Below, one piece after another: positions 21,295 through 29,087 of a DNA stretch of 40,379 nt (position 1 is its first letter; every line of letters begins with the position of its first letter). The notes under the pieces were generated by a model. The model saw only the letters and a program-made list of their open reading frames with translations, was not told the origin of the DNA and did not search any database. Made by a program: the position numbers and the translations under genes. Source of the DNA: a virus. The stretch lies in the IMG/VR virus record IMGVR_UViG_3300013131_004432, positions 1 to 40,379 of that record. One strand, 5' to 3'.

Positions 21295-22820
21295 TGGGGG
21301 CTGCGATGCACTGGCGGCAGCGCCTTGGCGCCTTCATCGGCGGGTTCGATGCGGGCCAGCACCATCGGCGCCTGCGGGGGTTCCAGGCCACGCGGGCGCA
21401 TGTGAATGCGCTGATTGCGGCTTCTGGCCCTGACATCACGGCCCGCGCCCGCTGGCTCGTGCGCAACAATGGCTATGCGGTGAATGCGGTGGAAAGCTGG
21501 GCGGCCAATACCGTCGGCGACGGCATCAAGCCGATCTCAAAGCTGGTGGACGCGGCCCGGAAGGAAGAATTGCAGCGACTATGGCTTGCCTGGACCGATG
21601 AGGCGGATGCCGAGGGTCTGACCGATTTTTACGGGCTGCAGCGCCGCGCCGCGCGTGAGGTGTTCTTGGCCGGCGAGGTTTTTGTTCGGATCCGGCCGCG
21701 TCGGACAGAGGACGGGCTGACGGTGCCGCTGCAGCTTCAGATGCTCCCTTCGGAGATGCTGCCTCTTCATGAGACCGGTGTGGCCGCGAATGGCAATACC
21801 ATCCGTCAGGGCATTGAGTTTGACCGGATCGGACGGCGTGTGGCCTACCACTTCCTGCGCCGCCATCCCGGCGACAGTACCGATCCAGGCCTTGCCTTCG
21901 AGACCGTGCGGGTGCCGGCCTCTGAGGTCATTCATGTGATCGACCCGGTCGAGGGCGGGCAATTGCGCGGGGTCTCTAAACTCGCGCCGGCCATCGTGAA
22001 GTTGTTCTTGCTCGACCAGTATGACGATGCCGAGCTTGACCGGAAGAAGGTCGCGGCGATGTATGCGATGTTCGTGACCTCCCCCGCCCCAGAAAACCCG
22101 CTCGCGCCCTTGGACGATGAGGAGGCGCCGGATGGCATGCAGATCAGTCCCGGTCAGATCGTGCGGCTCGATCCTGGGGAAGATGTGACCATCGGCCAGC
22201 CTGCAGATAGCGGGGCCACTTATGAGCCCTTCCAGTATCGCACGCTGCTGCAAATCGCGGCCGCACTTGGCATCCCTTATCCTTATCTGACCAATGACAT
22301 GGTGAAGGGGAACTTCTCAAACTCCAGGCTTGCCCTTATCGAATTCCGCCGCCGGGTATCGGCCTGGCAGCATTCGGTGATGGTCTACCAGCTCTGTCGT
22401 CCTGTCTATGCGCGCTGGCTCGATCTCGCGGTACTGTCAGAGGTCTTGTCTCTGCCCGGCTATGAGGCCGAGCGGCCTCGTATGCTCGCCGCCGACTGGC
22501 TCCCCACGAAATGGGATTGGGTCGATCCCTTGAAAGACGCCAATGCCGAGATCGTCCAGATCGAGGCGGGGCTGAAATCCCGCACGCAAGCCATCGCCGA
22601 ACGCGGCTATGATGCCGAGCAGGTCGATCGCGAGATTGCGGCCGAACGGGCGCGCGAGCGGGCCCTTGGTCTCGACTTTCGCCGCCCGGGATCCCCAGCG
22701 CAGGGTGTACAGGCGGTTCCTGCTGAAACCCAAGTTGCACACTCATACAATTCCGACGGCGTCGATCAAACAGATCCTCAAAATGGTGCCGATCCGCAAG
22801 ACACCGAGGAGCAGGCCTGA
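21294..22820 (+). CDS. Phage portal protein (lambda family)
   Basis: About 508 residues of the lambda gpB portal family, which forms the dodecameric ring through which DNA enters and leaves the capsid. It shows RARWLVRNNGYAVNAVESW, then NTVGDGIKP near the N-terminus, the central FLAGEVFVRIRPRR, QLQMLPSEMLP, and PYPYLTNDMVKGNFSNSRLA, a family signature in the C-terminal third. The tail is hydrophilic and Gln/Asp-rich. The start is ATG at 21294, overlapping the gpW stop; the in-frame ATG at 21306 is an alternative. The stop overlaps the protease start by one base. Confidence 0.94.
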   Translation: MGAAMHWRQRLGAFIGGFDAGQHHRRLRGFQATRAHVNALIAASGPDITARARWLVRNNGYAVNAVESWAANTVGDGIKPISKLVDAARKEELQRLWLAWTDEADAEGLTDFYGLQRRAAREVFLAGEVFVRIRPRRTEDGLTVPLQLQMLPSEMLPLHETGVAANGNTIRQGIEFDRIGRRVAYHFLRRHPGDSTDPGLAFETVRVPASEVIHVIDPVEGGQLRGVSKLAPAIVKLFLLDQYDDAELDRKKVAAMYAMFVTSPAPENPLAPLDDEEAPDGMQISPGQIVRLDPGEDVTIGQPADSGATYEPFQYRTLLQIAAALGIPYPYLTNDMVKGNFSNSRLALIEFRRRVSAWQHSVMVYQLCRPVYARWLDLAVLSEVLSLPGYEAERPRMLAADWLPTKWDWVDPLKDANAEIVQIEAGLKSRTQAIAERGYDAEQVDREIAAERARERALGLDFRRPGSPAQGVQAVPAETQVAHSYNSDGVDQTDPQNGADPQDTEEQA

Positions 22821-24256
22821 TGCTTCACGCCCGCATTGCTGCGCGCGCCTTCAACACGCCGCTCTTGGTCGAGCCCTCAAAGGCCATGGCGTTCTTGTCG
22901 GGGCTTGGGCCGCGTATTCTTGGGCGGCAGGTCGAGCTTGCGCACCATGAGGGGGAAGCGACCGGATCTAGCGTCGCCGCCCTGCCCGCCCGGGCCAGCC
23001 TTCTGGCCACCCCCCTCAGCGATCGTCTGCGCCAACAGAGGGACGCGCCCTACGCCGTGGTGGACGGCATTGCCGTGATTGAGATCTCGGGGGTACTCAT
23101 TCACCGGGGGGCCTGGATTGGCCAGTCCTCGGGGCAGACGAGTTACGAGGGGATTGCGGCACAAATTGAAGCTGCGGCCAAAGACCCTGCCGTTCGGGGC
23201 CTTGCCTTGGAAATTGACAGTTTTGGCGGTGAGGTTGCGGGGGTCTTTGACCTTGCAGATCGGATTCGTGCAATTCGAGCTTCAAAACCTATCTGGGCCT
23301 TCGTGGCCGAACATGCCTTCTCGGCGGGCTATGCGCTCGCTTCGCAGGCGGATCGGATTCTTCTGCCGCGCACCGGTGCGGTCGGCAGTATCGGCGTCGT
23401 GGTCATGCATGCTGATCTCAGCGGTCAGCTCGATCACGAGGGGGTTCGGGTCAGCCTGATCCATTCAGGGCAGCACAAGGTCGACGGCAATCCCTATACG
23501 CCGCTGCCCGAGGCTGTGCGCGCGGACATCCAGCGTGAGATTGATGTCTTGCGGTTTTTGTTCGCCGACACCGTTGCCGCTGGACGCGGCGGCAGGCTGA
23601 GCCAGGAGGCGGCTCTCGCCACCGAGGCTGCGGTCTATCGCGGGATGGATGCCGTGGCGGCAGGTCTGGCCGATGAGGTCACCGATCTTACCCGGGGCTT
23701 TGCCAGCTTCCGGCAGGCCCTTGGCGCGTCATCAACAGGCAAGCTGTCCCGCGCCTTCAGTGCCTCTCACCTCAAACCCAAGAAGGAAGCCGTCATGGCC
23801 AGCACAAACGATCCCGACGACAGCCCGCAGGATACTGGCGCCCAACAGACGGAGGTCACAGAGGGTTCAGCCGATGGCAACGAGGCGCCAGCTGCATTCC
23901 CTGCTCCACCGCCCGCAGCCTCTCGGCCCCCCGTTACTGTCGCCCCGGCCGTCCCCTCGGTTGCAGTGCAGCCTGGCAATCTTGCGGATCTGTCGGCGCA
24001 TCTGCGCGAGGCGGCAGCTGAGATCGCGGAGATTGCGCTGCAGGCGGGTCGCTTGGGTGTTGCGATCGATGCGGCAAAAGCCTTGCGCGAGGGAACGGCG
24101 CCCGAGGCTCTGCGCAAGCTTGTGCTGGAGCGCGCTGCCGCTGCGGCCGATGCGCGCGACATCATCGCAGCACCGCCCTCCCCCGTTCTCCCGAAGTCCG
24201 CCGAAAGCCCGATTGTGGCTGCCGCGAAAAAAGCTGCCGCCGGCGCGAAGGTCTGA
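22820..24256 (+). CDS. S49-family prohead protease with C-terminal scaffold region
   Basis: 478 residues, the counterpart of lambda C. Residues about 85-300 form a ClpP/SppA-fold peptidase: VIEISGVLIHRGAW, LALEIDSFGGEVAG, EHAFSAGYALAS with catalytic S168, and SGQHKVDGNPYTPLPE with K220 for the Ser-Lys dyad. Residues after about 325 are a Pro/Ala-rich linker and helical scaffold (DLSAHLREAAAEIAEIALQA). A separate scaffold start lies inside the gene at 23795. The protease matures the prohead by cutting scaffold and capsid proteins. Order portal-protease-decoration-capsid matches lambda B-C-D-E. Confidence 0.92.
   Translation: MLHARIAARAFNTPLLVEPSKAMAFLSGLGPRILGRQVELAHHEGEATGSSVAALPARASLLATPLSDRLRQQRDAPYAVVDGIAVIEISGVLIHRGAWIGQSSGQTSYEGIAAQIEAAAKDPAVRGLALEIDSFGGEVAGVFDLADRIRAIRASKPIWAFVAEHAFSAGYALASQADRILLPRTGAVGSIGVVVMHADLSGQLDHEGVRVSLIHSGQHKVDGNPYTPLPEAVRADIQREIDVLRFLFADTVAAGRGGRLSQEAALATEAAVYRGMDAVAAGLADEVTDLTRGFASFRQALGASSTGKLSRAFSASHLKPKKEAVMASTNDPDDSPQDTGAQQTEVTEGSADGNEAPAAFPAPPPAASRPPVTVAPAVPSVAVQPGNLADLSAHLREAAAEIAEIALQAGRLGVAIDAAKALREGTAPEALRKLVLERAAAAADARDIIAAPPSPVLPKSAESPIVAAAKKAAAGAKV
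23795..24256 (+). CDS. Nested scaffolding protein (Nu3-like), internal start
   Basis: An in-frame ATG at 23795 (MASTNDPDDSPQDTG, residue 326 of the protease) has GGAAG about 4-9 nt upstream, after a Lys-rich junction (HLKPKKEAV). Starting here gives a 153-residue acidic, Pro/Ala-rich and helical protein, like the lambda Nu3 scaffold that is made from within gene C. The ribosome site and the domain boundary agree in position; separate expression is inferred. Confidence 0.6.
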   Translation: MASTNDPDDSPQDTGAQQTEVTEGSADGNEAPAAFPAPPPAASRPPVTVAPAVPSVAVQPGNLADLSAHLREAAAEIAEIALQAGRLGVAIDAAKALREGTAPEALRKLVLERAAAAADARDIIAAPPSPVLPKSAESPIVAAAKKAAAGAKV

Positions 24257-24281
24257 TCTCCCGTCCCTTTGCGCCCAACTG

Positions 24282-24318
24282 ATCCCCCGCCGCGCTCCCC
24301 GGCGGGGGATTTCTTTTT
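24282..24318 (+). terminator. Strong intrinsic terminator inside the head operon
   Basis: ATCCCCCGCCG (24282-24292) pairs perfectly with CGGCGGGGGAT (24300-24310) around a 7-nt loop and is followed by TTTCTTTTT: an 11-bp stem with T-run. It lies between the protease/scaffold gene and the decoration gene. Either it is partly read through, or an antiterminator acts on it, because the capsid genes beyond it need high expression. Confidence 0.8.
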
Positions 24319-24348
24319 GACCCCCAACCCTTCCTTCGGAGATGCCCG

Positions 24349-24729
24349 ATGTCCGTGCTGACCCAACCGCCCGTCATGGGCGATGTGCTCAAATACGAGC
24401 TCAATCCCAACTTCACCCGAGAAACCGTCACGCTGCTGGCTGGCACCAAATACCCTGTCGGCGCCGTCCTTGGCCGCATCACCGCAAGCGGCAAGTTTAA
24501 ACTCAGCACCGCCACCGGCAGTGATGGCGCGCAGACGGTGGCCGCGGTCCTGCTCTATGCGACCGACGCCGCCACGGCAGATCGGGATGCCGTTGTCCTC
24601 CTGCGCGGCCCTGCCCTTGTCTCGAAGGCGTCCCTGATCTTTGACGCCAGCGTCGATGACGCGGCCAAGACGGCAGCCAAACACGCGCAGCTCGCCGCGC
24701 TCGGCATTATCCCGCGCGACACCGCCTGA
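24349..24729 (+). CDS. Head decoration protein (lambda gpD-like)
   Basis: 126 residues, MSVLTQPPVMGDVLKYELNP onwards, of the gpD family of trimeric proteins that stabilise the expanded capsid. Seen are the early TREEV-like segment (FTRETVTLLAG), GAVLGRITASGKF, AVLLYATDAATADRDAVVLLRGPA and the Ala-rich C-terminal helix. CGGAG precedes the ATG by 8 nt. It sits directly before the major capsid gene as in lambda. It may have its own promoter after the terminator at 24282-24318, but none is obvious. Confidence 0.9.
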   Translation: MSVLTQPPVMGDVLKYELNPNFTRETVTLLAGTKYPVGAVLGRITASGKFKLSTATGSDGAQTVAAVLLYATDAATADRDAVVLLRGPALVSKASLIFDASVDDAAKTAAKHAQLAALGIIPRDTA

Positions 24730-24803
24730 TCGGGCCGCGCGGCAAAGCCTGTCGCCAGCCTGCCAGCCCTTCCCTCTGCCCCTCATTCCTTCGGAGTTCC
24801 CCC

Positions 24804-25826
24804 ATGACCCTCACCCGCAACCCGTTTGACGCGGGCGGCTATTCGCTCGCAGAGATGACGCAGGCGATCAACATCCTGCCGAACCTCTACACCCGCCTCG
24901 GCCAGATCGGCCTCTTCCGCTTTGAAGGCGTGACCCAGCGTTCGATCGTGATCGAACAACACAAAGGCGTCTTGAGCCTCCTGCCCTCGGTTCCTCTTGG
25001 GGCGCCCGCCACGGTGGGCAACCGCGAGGCGCGTTCCATGCGGTCCTTTGCTCTGCCATGGATCCCGCATGACGATGTGATCCTGCCGGCCGACATCCAA
25101 GGCATGCCAGCGCTGGGGGTTTCTGATGCCGCCGATCCTCTCGTCGAGGTGATGAACCGCAAGCTGACGCTGATGCGCCGCAAGCATGCCCAGACCCGCG
25201 AATATATGGAGATGAACGCGCTGCGGGGAATTGTGAAGGACGGGGCTGGCACCACGCTTTACAATTACTTTGCCGAGTTTGGCCTTGAGCAGATCTCGGT
25301 CGACTTTGTCTTTGGCACGGCGGGCACCAATGTGCAGGGCAAGGTGCGGACGGTTCTGCGCGGCATCGAGGACAGCCTTCTCGGCGAGACCATGACCACA
25401 GCGCATGCGCTGGTCAGTTCCGAGTTCTTCGACAAGCTCATCAGTCACCCGAAAACCGAAGAGGCCTATAAGTTCTTCTCGGCTACCGGTGGCCAGCCCT
25501 TGCGCGAAGACATGCGCCGGGCTTTTCCCTTCGCGGGCATCCTCTTTGAGGAATACAACGGCTCGGTCACGCTCTCGAACGGCACCTCGGAGCGGCTGAT
25601 CCCCGCAGGTGAAGGGATCGCCTTCCCGCTTGGTACCTTTGACACCTTCACCACTTATGGCGGGCCGGCAAACCTTCTTGAGACCGCCAATACCCTCGGC
25701 CTGCCGCTTTATGCGCGCCAGATGATCGACGCCAAGGGGCGCTGGATCGATCTGATGACCGAAGCCTCGATCCTGCCGGTGAACAAGCGCCCGCGTTTGG
25801 CCATCCGGATCTTCAGTTCGAACTGA
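24804..25826 (+). CDS. Major capsid protein (lambda gpE family)
   Basis: 340 residues of the Phage_cap_E family with the HK97-type fold. It shows SLAEMTQAINILPNLYTRLG at the N-terminus, VTQRSIVIEQHKGVLSLLPS, LPWIPHDDVILPADIQG, then RRKHAQTREYMEMNALRGIVKDG, and near the end a substrate-like GEGIAFPLGTFDTFTTYGGP. CGGAG lies 10 nt upstream. The length is typical (lambda E has 341). Many copies build the icosahedral shell. The product is well defined by family and by position after the decoration gene. Confidence 0.95.
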   Translation: MTLTRNPFDAGGYSLAEMTQAINILPNLYTRLGQIGLFRFEGVTQRSIVIEQHKGVLSLLPSVPLGAPATVGNREARSMRSFALPWIPHDDVILPADIQGMPALGVSDAADPLVEVMNRKLTLMRRKHAQTREYMEMNALRGIVKDGAGTTLYNYFAEFGLEQISVDFVFGTAGTNVQGKVRTVLRGIEDSLLGETMTTAHALVSSEFFDKLISHPKTEEAYKFFSATGGQPLREDMRRAFPFAGILFEEYNGSVTLSNGTSERLIPAGEGIAFPLGTFDTFTTYGGPANLLETANTLGLPLYARQMIDAKGRWIDLMTEASILPVNKRPRLAIRIFSSN

Positions 25827-25838
25827 GGCGGGACGGAT

Positions 25839-26150
25839 ATGACGGCCTTTGCTGTGGCAGTTGATCTGCTCTTTGCTGATCCGAACCTCGCCCATGAGGC
25901 GTGGCATCGCGACAGCGAGGGGCAGTTCACCCGCATTCGCATCATCGCGCGGCAAAGGGATGCTGTGACCGAGTTTGGCGCGGCGCGGCTTTGGTCGGAA
26001 ACCTTCCGCTTTGATGTGCGGGTCTCAGACCTGCCTGCCCCTCGCCCCGAGGAGCAGATCCTCTTTGGGGACGAGACCTTCCTCATTCAAGGTGAGCCGG
26101 TGCGGGATCGGGATCGCTTGATCTGGACCATCGAGGCAAGCCCCGCATGA
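25839..26150 (+). CDS. Head-tail joining protein (FII-like)
   Basis: 103 residues, MTAFAVAVDLLFADPNLAHEA onwards. The pattern of a short N-terminal helix, then beta strands with IRIIARQRDAVTEFG and a closing strand (RDRDRLIWTIEASPA), fits the small lambda FII-like head completion proteins found right after the capsid gene in alphaproteobacterial phages. It begins 12 bp after the capsid stop and overlaps the next gene by ATGA. The assignment rests on position and overall pattern. Confidence 0.7.
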   Translation: MTAFAVAVDLLFADPNLAHEAWHRDSEGQFTRIRIIARQRDAVTEFGAARLWSETFRFDVRVSDLPAPRPEEQILFGDETFLIQGEPVRDRDRLIWTIEASPA

Positions 26151-26779
26151 AGCTCCGTCTTGAACTCTCCGGCAGCATCGCGGCTACCATGCAAGCCGAA
26201 CTCCTCGCCGGCGAAAAGGCGGTCTCGGACGCCGTTCGAGGCGCGGCGCTCCGTCTCAAGGCCGATTGGCGGGACCAGATCGCGCAAGCGGGACTTGGGG
26301 CGCGTCTTGCCCGCACCATTCGCTCGGAAGCCTATCCCAAGGGTCAGCCCAGCTTGAACGCGGCGGCGCTGGTCTGGTCGAACGCGCCGGTGATTGTCGG
26401 GGCGCATGACAGCGGGCCCTTGATCCGGTCGAAGAGCGGGCTCTGGCTGGCTATCCCGACGGCTGCTGCCGGGAAATCCGGGCGTGGGGGGCGGATAACG
26501 CCGGGCGAATGGGAGCGGCGGCGCGGGTTGTCGCTGCGGTTCATCTACCGCGCTCGGGGGCCGAGCCTTCTCGTGGCGGAGGGGCGGCTCAACAGTCGCG
26601 GGCTTGGAGTGGCCTCTCGTGCAAAATCTGGCCGGGGGCGGACCACCGTGCCGATCTTCCTCTTGGTGCGGCAGGTGAAACTGGCAAAACGGCTGGACCT
26701 GGCGAAGGCTGCAGAAGTAGTGGTCGGGCGTATTCCGGGGGCGATTGTGGCGAACTGGGTGGAGGGACGCGCTAGATGA
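26147..26779 (+). CDS. DUF6441 / minor tail (gpZ-position) protein
   Basis: 210 residues. It has an N-terminal helical part (MQAELLAGEKAVSDAVRGAALRL), a middle with HDSGPLIRSKSGLWLAIPT and a basic C-terminal half (KSGRGRTTVPIFLLVRQVKL). The arrangement matches DUF6441, a phage protein family in the gpZ or tail-completion position. It probably helps the tail terminate and join the head. It is coupled to the previous gene by ATGA. Its stop is immediately followed by the antisense higBA module, the first of four breaks in the late operon. Confidence 0.7.
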   Translation: MKLRLELSGSIAATMQAELLAGEKAVSDAVRGAALRLKADWRDQIAQAGLGARLARTIRSEAYPKGQPSLNAAALVWSNAPVIVGAHDSGPLIRSKSGLWLAIPTAAAGKSGRGGRITPGEWERRRGLSLRFIYRARGPSLLVAEGRLNSRGLGVASRAKSGRGRTTVPIFLLVRQVKLAKRLDLAKAAEVVVGRIPGAIVANWVEGRAR

Positions 26780-27154
26780 CTAGGCGCGCGCCTCTGCCGG
26801 GCGAACACCGCGTGCAGCCTGCCGTCGACGACGCGGTTCCTCGGTATCTCCAAGCCCCTCGAGAGCCACAGGTGCCTTACCAGGAAACTCGACCACCAAT
26901 TTGAGATTACCGCCCATGGCACGCACATAGCTTGACAGCGTCGAGAGCAGCAAATCGCTCTGGCGCTCATACTTGGCGACGGTCGCTTGCTGAATATGAA
27001 GCGTTTCTGCCAGTTGTACTTGCGTCAGATCTTTGGCTTTCCGCAACTCACGCAAGGTCAGATATTCGGTCTGGAGCCGGTCTGCTTCTGCCTCGATGCC
27101 TGCGCGACGGGCTGGATCGAGCGCGGCCAACTTGTCCTTCAGGGTACGTGCCAT
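26780..27154 (-). CDS. higA: HigA-like antitoxin (XRE-family HTH)
   Basis: 124 residues. The HTH (about 35-90) reads LRELRKAKDLTQVQLAETLH, then IQQATVAKYERQSDLLLSTL, a classical XRE fold that binds the module's promoter. LKLVVEFPGKAPVALEG follows, then a basic tail. It is the second gene of a toxin-first pair (higBA order), beginning 5 bp after the toxin stop. It would neutralise the HigB-like toxin and repress the operon. The gene is antisense to the phage late operon and its stop lies one base after the DUF6441 stop on the other strand. Confidence 0.85.
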   Translation of the reverse strand: MARTLKDKLAALDPARRAGIEAEADRLQTEYLTLRELRKAKDLTQVQLAETLHIQQATVAKYERQSDLLLSTLSSYVRAMGGNLKLVVEFPGKAPVALEGLGDTEEPRRRRQAARGVRPAEARA

Positions 27155-27159
27155 GATTG

Positions 27160-27513
27160 TTATCCTTTCCGTTGTATCAGATGGCGGTCAAACCGCTCAT
27201 CCGCCCGGGCGATCAGTTGCTTGTAAAAGCGCTTCTCACTGCCACCCGACTTATCTCCGCCGACGAGTAAAATTGCCTGCCGATCAGGATCAAATGCAAA
27301 AGCGATGCGCCACACGCCGTCAGCGGCATTGCATCGCAACTCCTTCATGTTTGCATGCTTCGAGCCGGTCAGGGTGTCAGCATGTGGTCGGCCAAGCGTC
27401 GGCCCCTCGCGTTCCAGAAGCAGTGCGCGCGCGAGGATTGCATCCTGCACATCTTGCGGGAGTTCGTCGAACTCTGGTTCGAACTCCGCTGAAAACGCAA
27501 CAGTCCACGGCAT
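27160..27513 (-). CDS. higB: HigB-like toxin (RelE/Gp49 family)
   Basis: 117 residues of the phage-derived Gp49/RelE superfamily of ribosome-dependent mRNA interferases. Seen are an N-terminal strand and helix (WTVAFSAEFEPEFDELPQDV), MKELRCNAADGVWRIAFAFD with Arg residues in the catalytic sheet, and DRQAILLVGGDKSGGSEKRFY typical of this group. GGAGG lies 5 nt before the ATG. The toxin precedes its antitoxin, as usual for higBA. Transcription runs leftward from the promoter at 27532-27564. Confidence 0.85.
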   Translation of the reverse strand: MPWTVAFSAEFEPEFDELPQDVQDAILARALLLEREGPTLGRPHADTLTGSKHANMKELRCNAADGVWRIAFAFDPDRQAILLVGGDKSGGSEKRFYKQLIARADERFDRHLIQRKG

Positions 27514-27531
27514 GATGCCTCCATGTCTTGG

Positions 27532-27564
27532 AGGCTATATAGCCTTAAAGAACTATCTTTGCAA
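27532..27564 (-). promoter_or_regulatory. higBA promoter and palindromic operator
   Basis: Read leftward, TTGCAA (27564-27559) and TATATA (27541-27536) are separated by exactly 17 bp, a good -35/-10 pair. The -10 lies inside a perfect 14-bp palindrome AGGCTATATAGCCT (27532-27545), so a bound antitoxin would block the polymerase. The toxin start is 19 bp further on. Confidence 0.7.
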
Positions 27565-27582
27565 GAACGGCCGATCAGAACT

Positions 27583-28005
27583 ATGGCTTCAACACGCGAA
27601 ACCATCCTCACCGCGCTCGTCACGCGTCTTTCCGCGCTGCCCGCCACAACCTTGCGCGGGGAGGTTCTGCCGGAACGCATCCCGGCTGCGGGCCTCTTGA
27701 TCCTGCGCGACGGCGACCCCGGCGAGCCTGAGGTCACGCTGTCGCCTCTGCGCTATCACTACAGACAGAGGGCGGAACTGGAGGTGATTGTGCAATCCGC
27801 GCGTGACCGGGACGGATGCTTTGACAGGCTTGTGGCTCAGGTAGGTGCCGCACTTGGCAACGACCGCACGTTGGGCGGTCTCTGCGATTGGGTTGAAGCG
27901 GAAGCGCCGCAACCCGTCGATCTGCCGATGGAGGGGGCCGCTTCAGCGAAGGCTGCGGTCATCGCCATCGTGCTTCATTATTCGCTGGCTGATCCGCTGG
28001 GCTGA
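27583..28005 (+). CDS. Phage tail completion / terminator-like protein
   Basis: 140 residues, MASTRETILTALVTRLSALP onwards. The shape (N-terminal helix, GLLILRDGDPGEPEVTLSPL, YRQRAELEVIVQ, and a C-terminal strand AVIAIVLHYSLADPLG) fits the gpU-like tail terminator family that caps the tail tube. The gene lies between the DUF6441 and tail tube genes, cut off from its upstream neighbour by the antisense higBA pair. No clear ribosome site precedes the ATG at 27583, perhaps because the higBA insertion replaced it. Its end overlaps the convergent bactofilin gene by 28 bp. Confidence 0.7.
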   Translation: MASTRETILTALVTRLSALPATTLRGEVLPERIPAAGLLILRDGDPGEPEVTLSPLRYHYRQRAELEVIVQSARDRDGCFDRLVAQVGAALGNDRTLGGLCDWVEAEAPQPVDLPMEGAASAKAAVIAIVLHYSLADPLG

Positions 28006-28397
28006 GCGGCCGGTTCTGCGGCGGCCAATTCGGCAGGGCTCAGTTCCGTGGGCATCACCTCAACCGGCGCCATTTTGCGGATCTCCGCATCAAGGATCGC
28101 CCCGGCCTCTACGGCCAGCGTTTTATACTGCAGCGATCCGGTCAGCTGCCCTGCCGTTCCGACCGTCACATCCTCGATAAAGGCGGAGCCTTGAACGGAC
28201 CCATGGATCTTGGCCTGGAGAACTTCAACGTCCCCGATCACTTCAGCGCCTTGCTGCAGGGTCAGAGCGGCGGCTCTGATATTGCCTGTGACTTTGGCCT
28301 GAACCACCAAGGTCCCTGCATGGCGGATATCCCCGGTCACTTCGAGATCGGCCGCCAGAAACGAAGGTTTTGCCGAATGCCGTGCTGTGCTGTTCAT
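27978..28397 (-). CDS. Bactofilin family protein
   Basis: 139 residues of the bactofilin (polymer-forming, DUF583) family of cytoskeletal proteins. The core (about 15-115) is a right-handed beta-helix made of repeating hydrophobic strands: ADLEVTGDIRHAGTLVVQA, KVTGNIRAAALTLQQGAEV, IGDVEVLQAKIHGSVQG, and LTGSLQYKTLAVEAGA. Flanking tails are flexible, the C-terminal one Ala/Pro/Glu-rich. Bactofilins assemble into filaments at the membrane and affect cell shape or local wall synthesis. A bactofilin in the tail module of a prophage is odd; it is probably host-derived cargo. It is leftward and 178 bp downstream of the SNase-like gene. Confidence 0.88.
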   Translation of the reverse strand: MNSTARHSAKPSFLAADLEVTGDIRHAGTLVVQAKVTGNIRAAALTLQQGAEVIGDVEVLQAKIHGSVQGSAFIEDVTVGTAGQLTGSLQYKTLAVEAGAILDAEIRKMAPVEVMPTELSPAELAAAEPAAQPSGSASE

Positions 28398-28575
28398 CGA
28401 AGTCCTGCTTTGTCATCTGCCGCCGCTGCCGGCGCTGAAAATATCTATTCCCCTAAACATGAAGAGCCTTCGGCCTCGGCGCAACATATCGGGATTTGGG
28501 CATAAGATACCAAAAACGATACCGGCGCCTCAAACGCACGCAGGGCGACGGAACGAGAAGGAGCACCTCTCCGGG

Positions 28576-29016
28576 TCAGCAGGTGCCGTAAAAGCCGCCA
28601 GAGTAGCGGCAATACTCTGTGGCAACGCCCATGGAGATCATGGCTTCGGCGATGTCGCGGCCATTTGGCAAGAAACATTGGCCAACAAGGCGCTGGTAGC
28701 GATCGATGTCGATGAGGACGCAGGTCAGAGGTTGGCCGTCGATCAAGCCGCGCATCGCCTTGGTGGCCGCAGAACCGCCGCGCTCATCACGTTCTGGCGC
28801 ATCAAGGCCCCAGACGCGGATGGCAGGGACCACGCCACTCAGATGAAACGTGTCGCCATCCGTGACGCGGGTCACGGTGCCGGAAAACTCTTCGGCGTTT
28901 GCCGCGGTCGGCGCGAGGGCTGCGGCGAGGCACATCGTCCATACTGCCGCGAAAGTTACGCCCCGCGAGACAGCGGTACCCGTCAAGCCAGCCATATATC
29001 TCGATAATCCGTTCAT
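28576..29016 (-). CDS. Secreted SNase-like thermonuclease family protein
   Basis: 146 residues from MNGLSRYMAGLTGTAV (ATG at 29016, GGGGGTG upstream). Residues 1 to about 40 form a signal peptide: hydrophobic VTFAAVWTMCLAAALAP, then an ANA cleavage site before EEFSG. The rest is a compact staphylococcal-nuclease fold: VTRVTDGDTFHL (metal-binding Asp), IRVWGLDAPERDE (the catalytic Arg and Glu of the family) and DRYQRLVGQCFL (second Arg). Two late Cys residues could form a disulphide. It would degrade nucleic acids in the periplasm or outside the cell. It is leftward, divergent from the tail tube gene, and part of the same antisense island as the bactofilin. Confidence 0.85.
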   Translation of the reverse strand: MNGLSRYMAGLTGTAVSRGVTFAAVWTMCLAAALAPTAANAEEFSGTVTRVTDGDTFHLSGVVPAIRVWGLDAPERDERGGSAATKAMRGLIDGQPLTCVLIDIDRYQRLVGQCFLPNGRDIAEAMISMGVATEYCRYSGGFYGTC

Positions 29017-29087
29017 TCTGCACCCCCGGCCCAGGAAGCTGGCAGGCTGCGCTGTGAACACAATCTATCTTAAGAGGGAGAAACAGG

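Noticed and set aside
23767-24786. A 339-residue leftward frame opposite scaffold and decoration genes
   Set aside because: It has a Gly/Ala/Arg-rich composition typical of reversed GC-rich coding DNA, and it crosses a strong terminator and two good genes.
24783-25955. A 390-residue leftward frame opposite the major capsid gene
   Set aside because: It mirrors the codon pattern of the capsid gene, and its His/Arg/Gln-rich composition is not protein-like.
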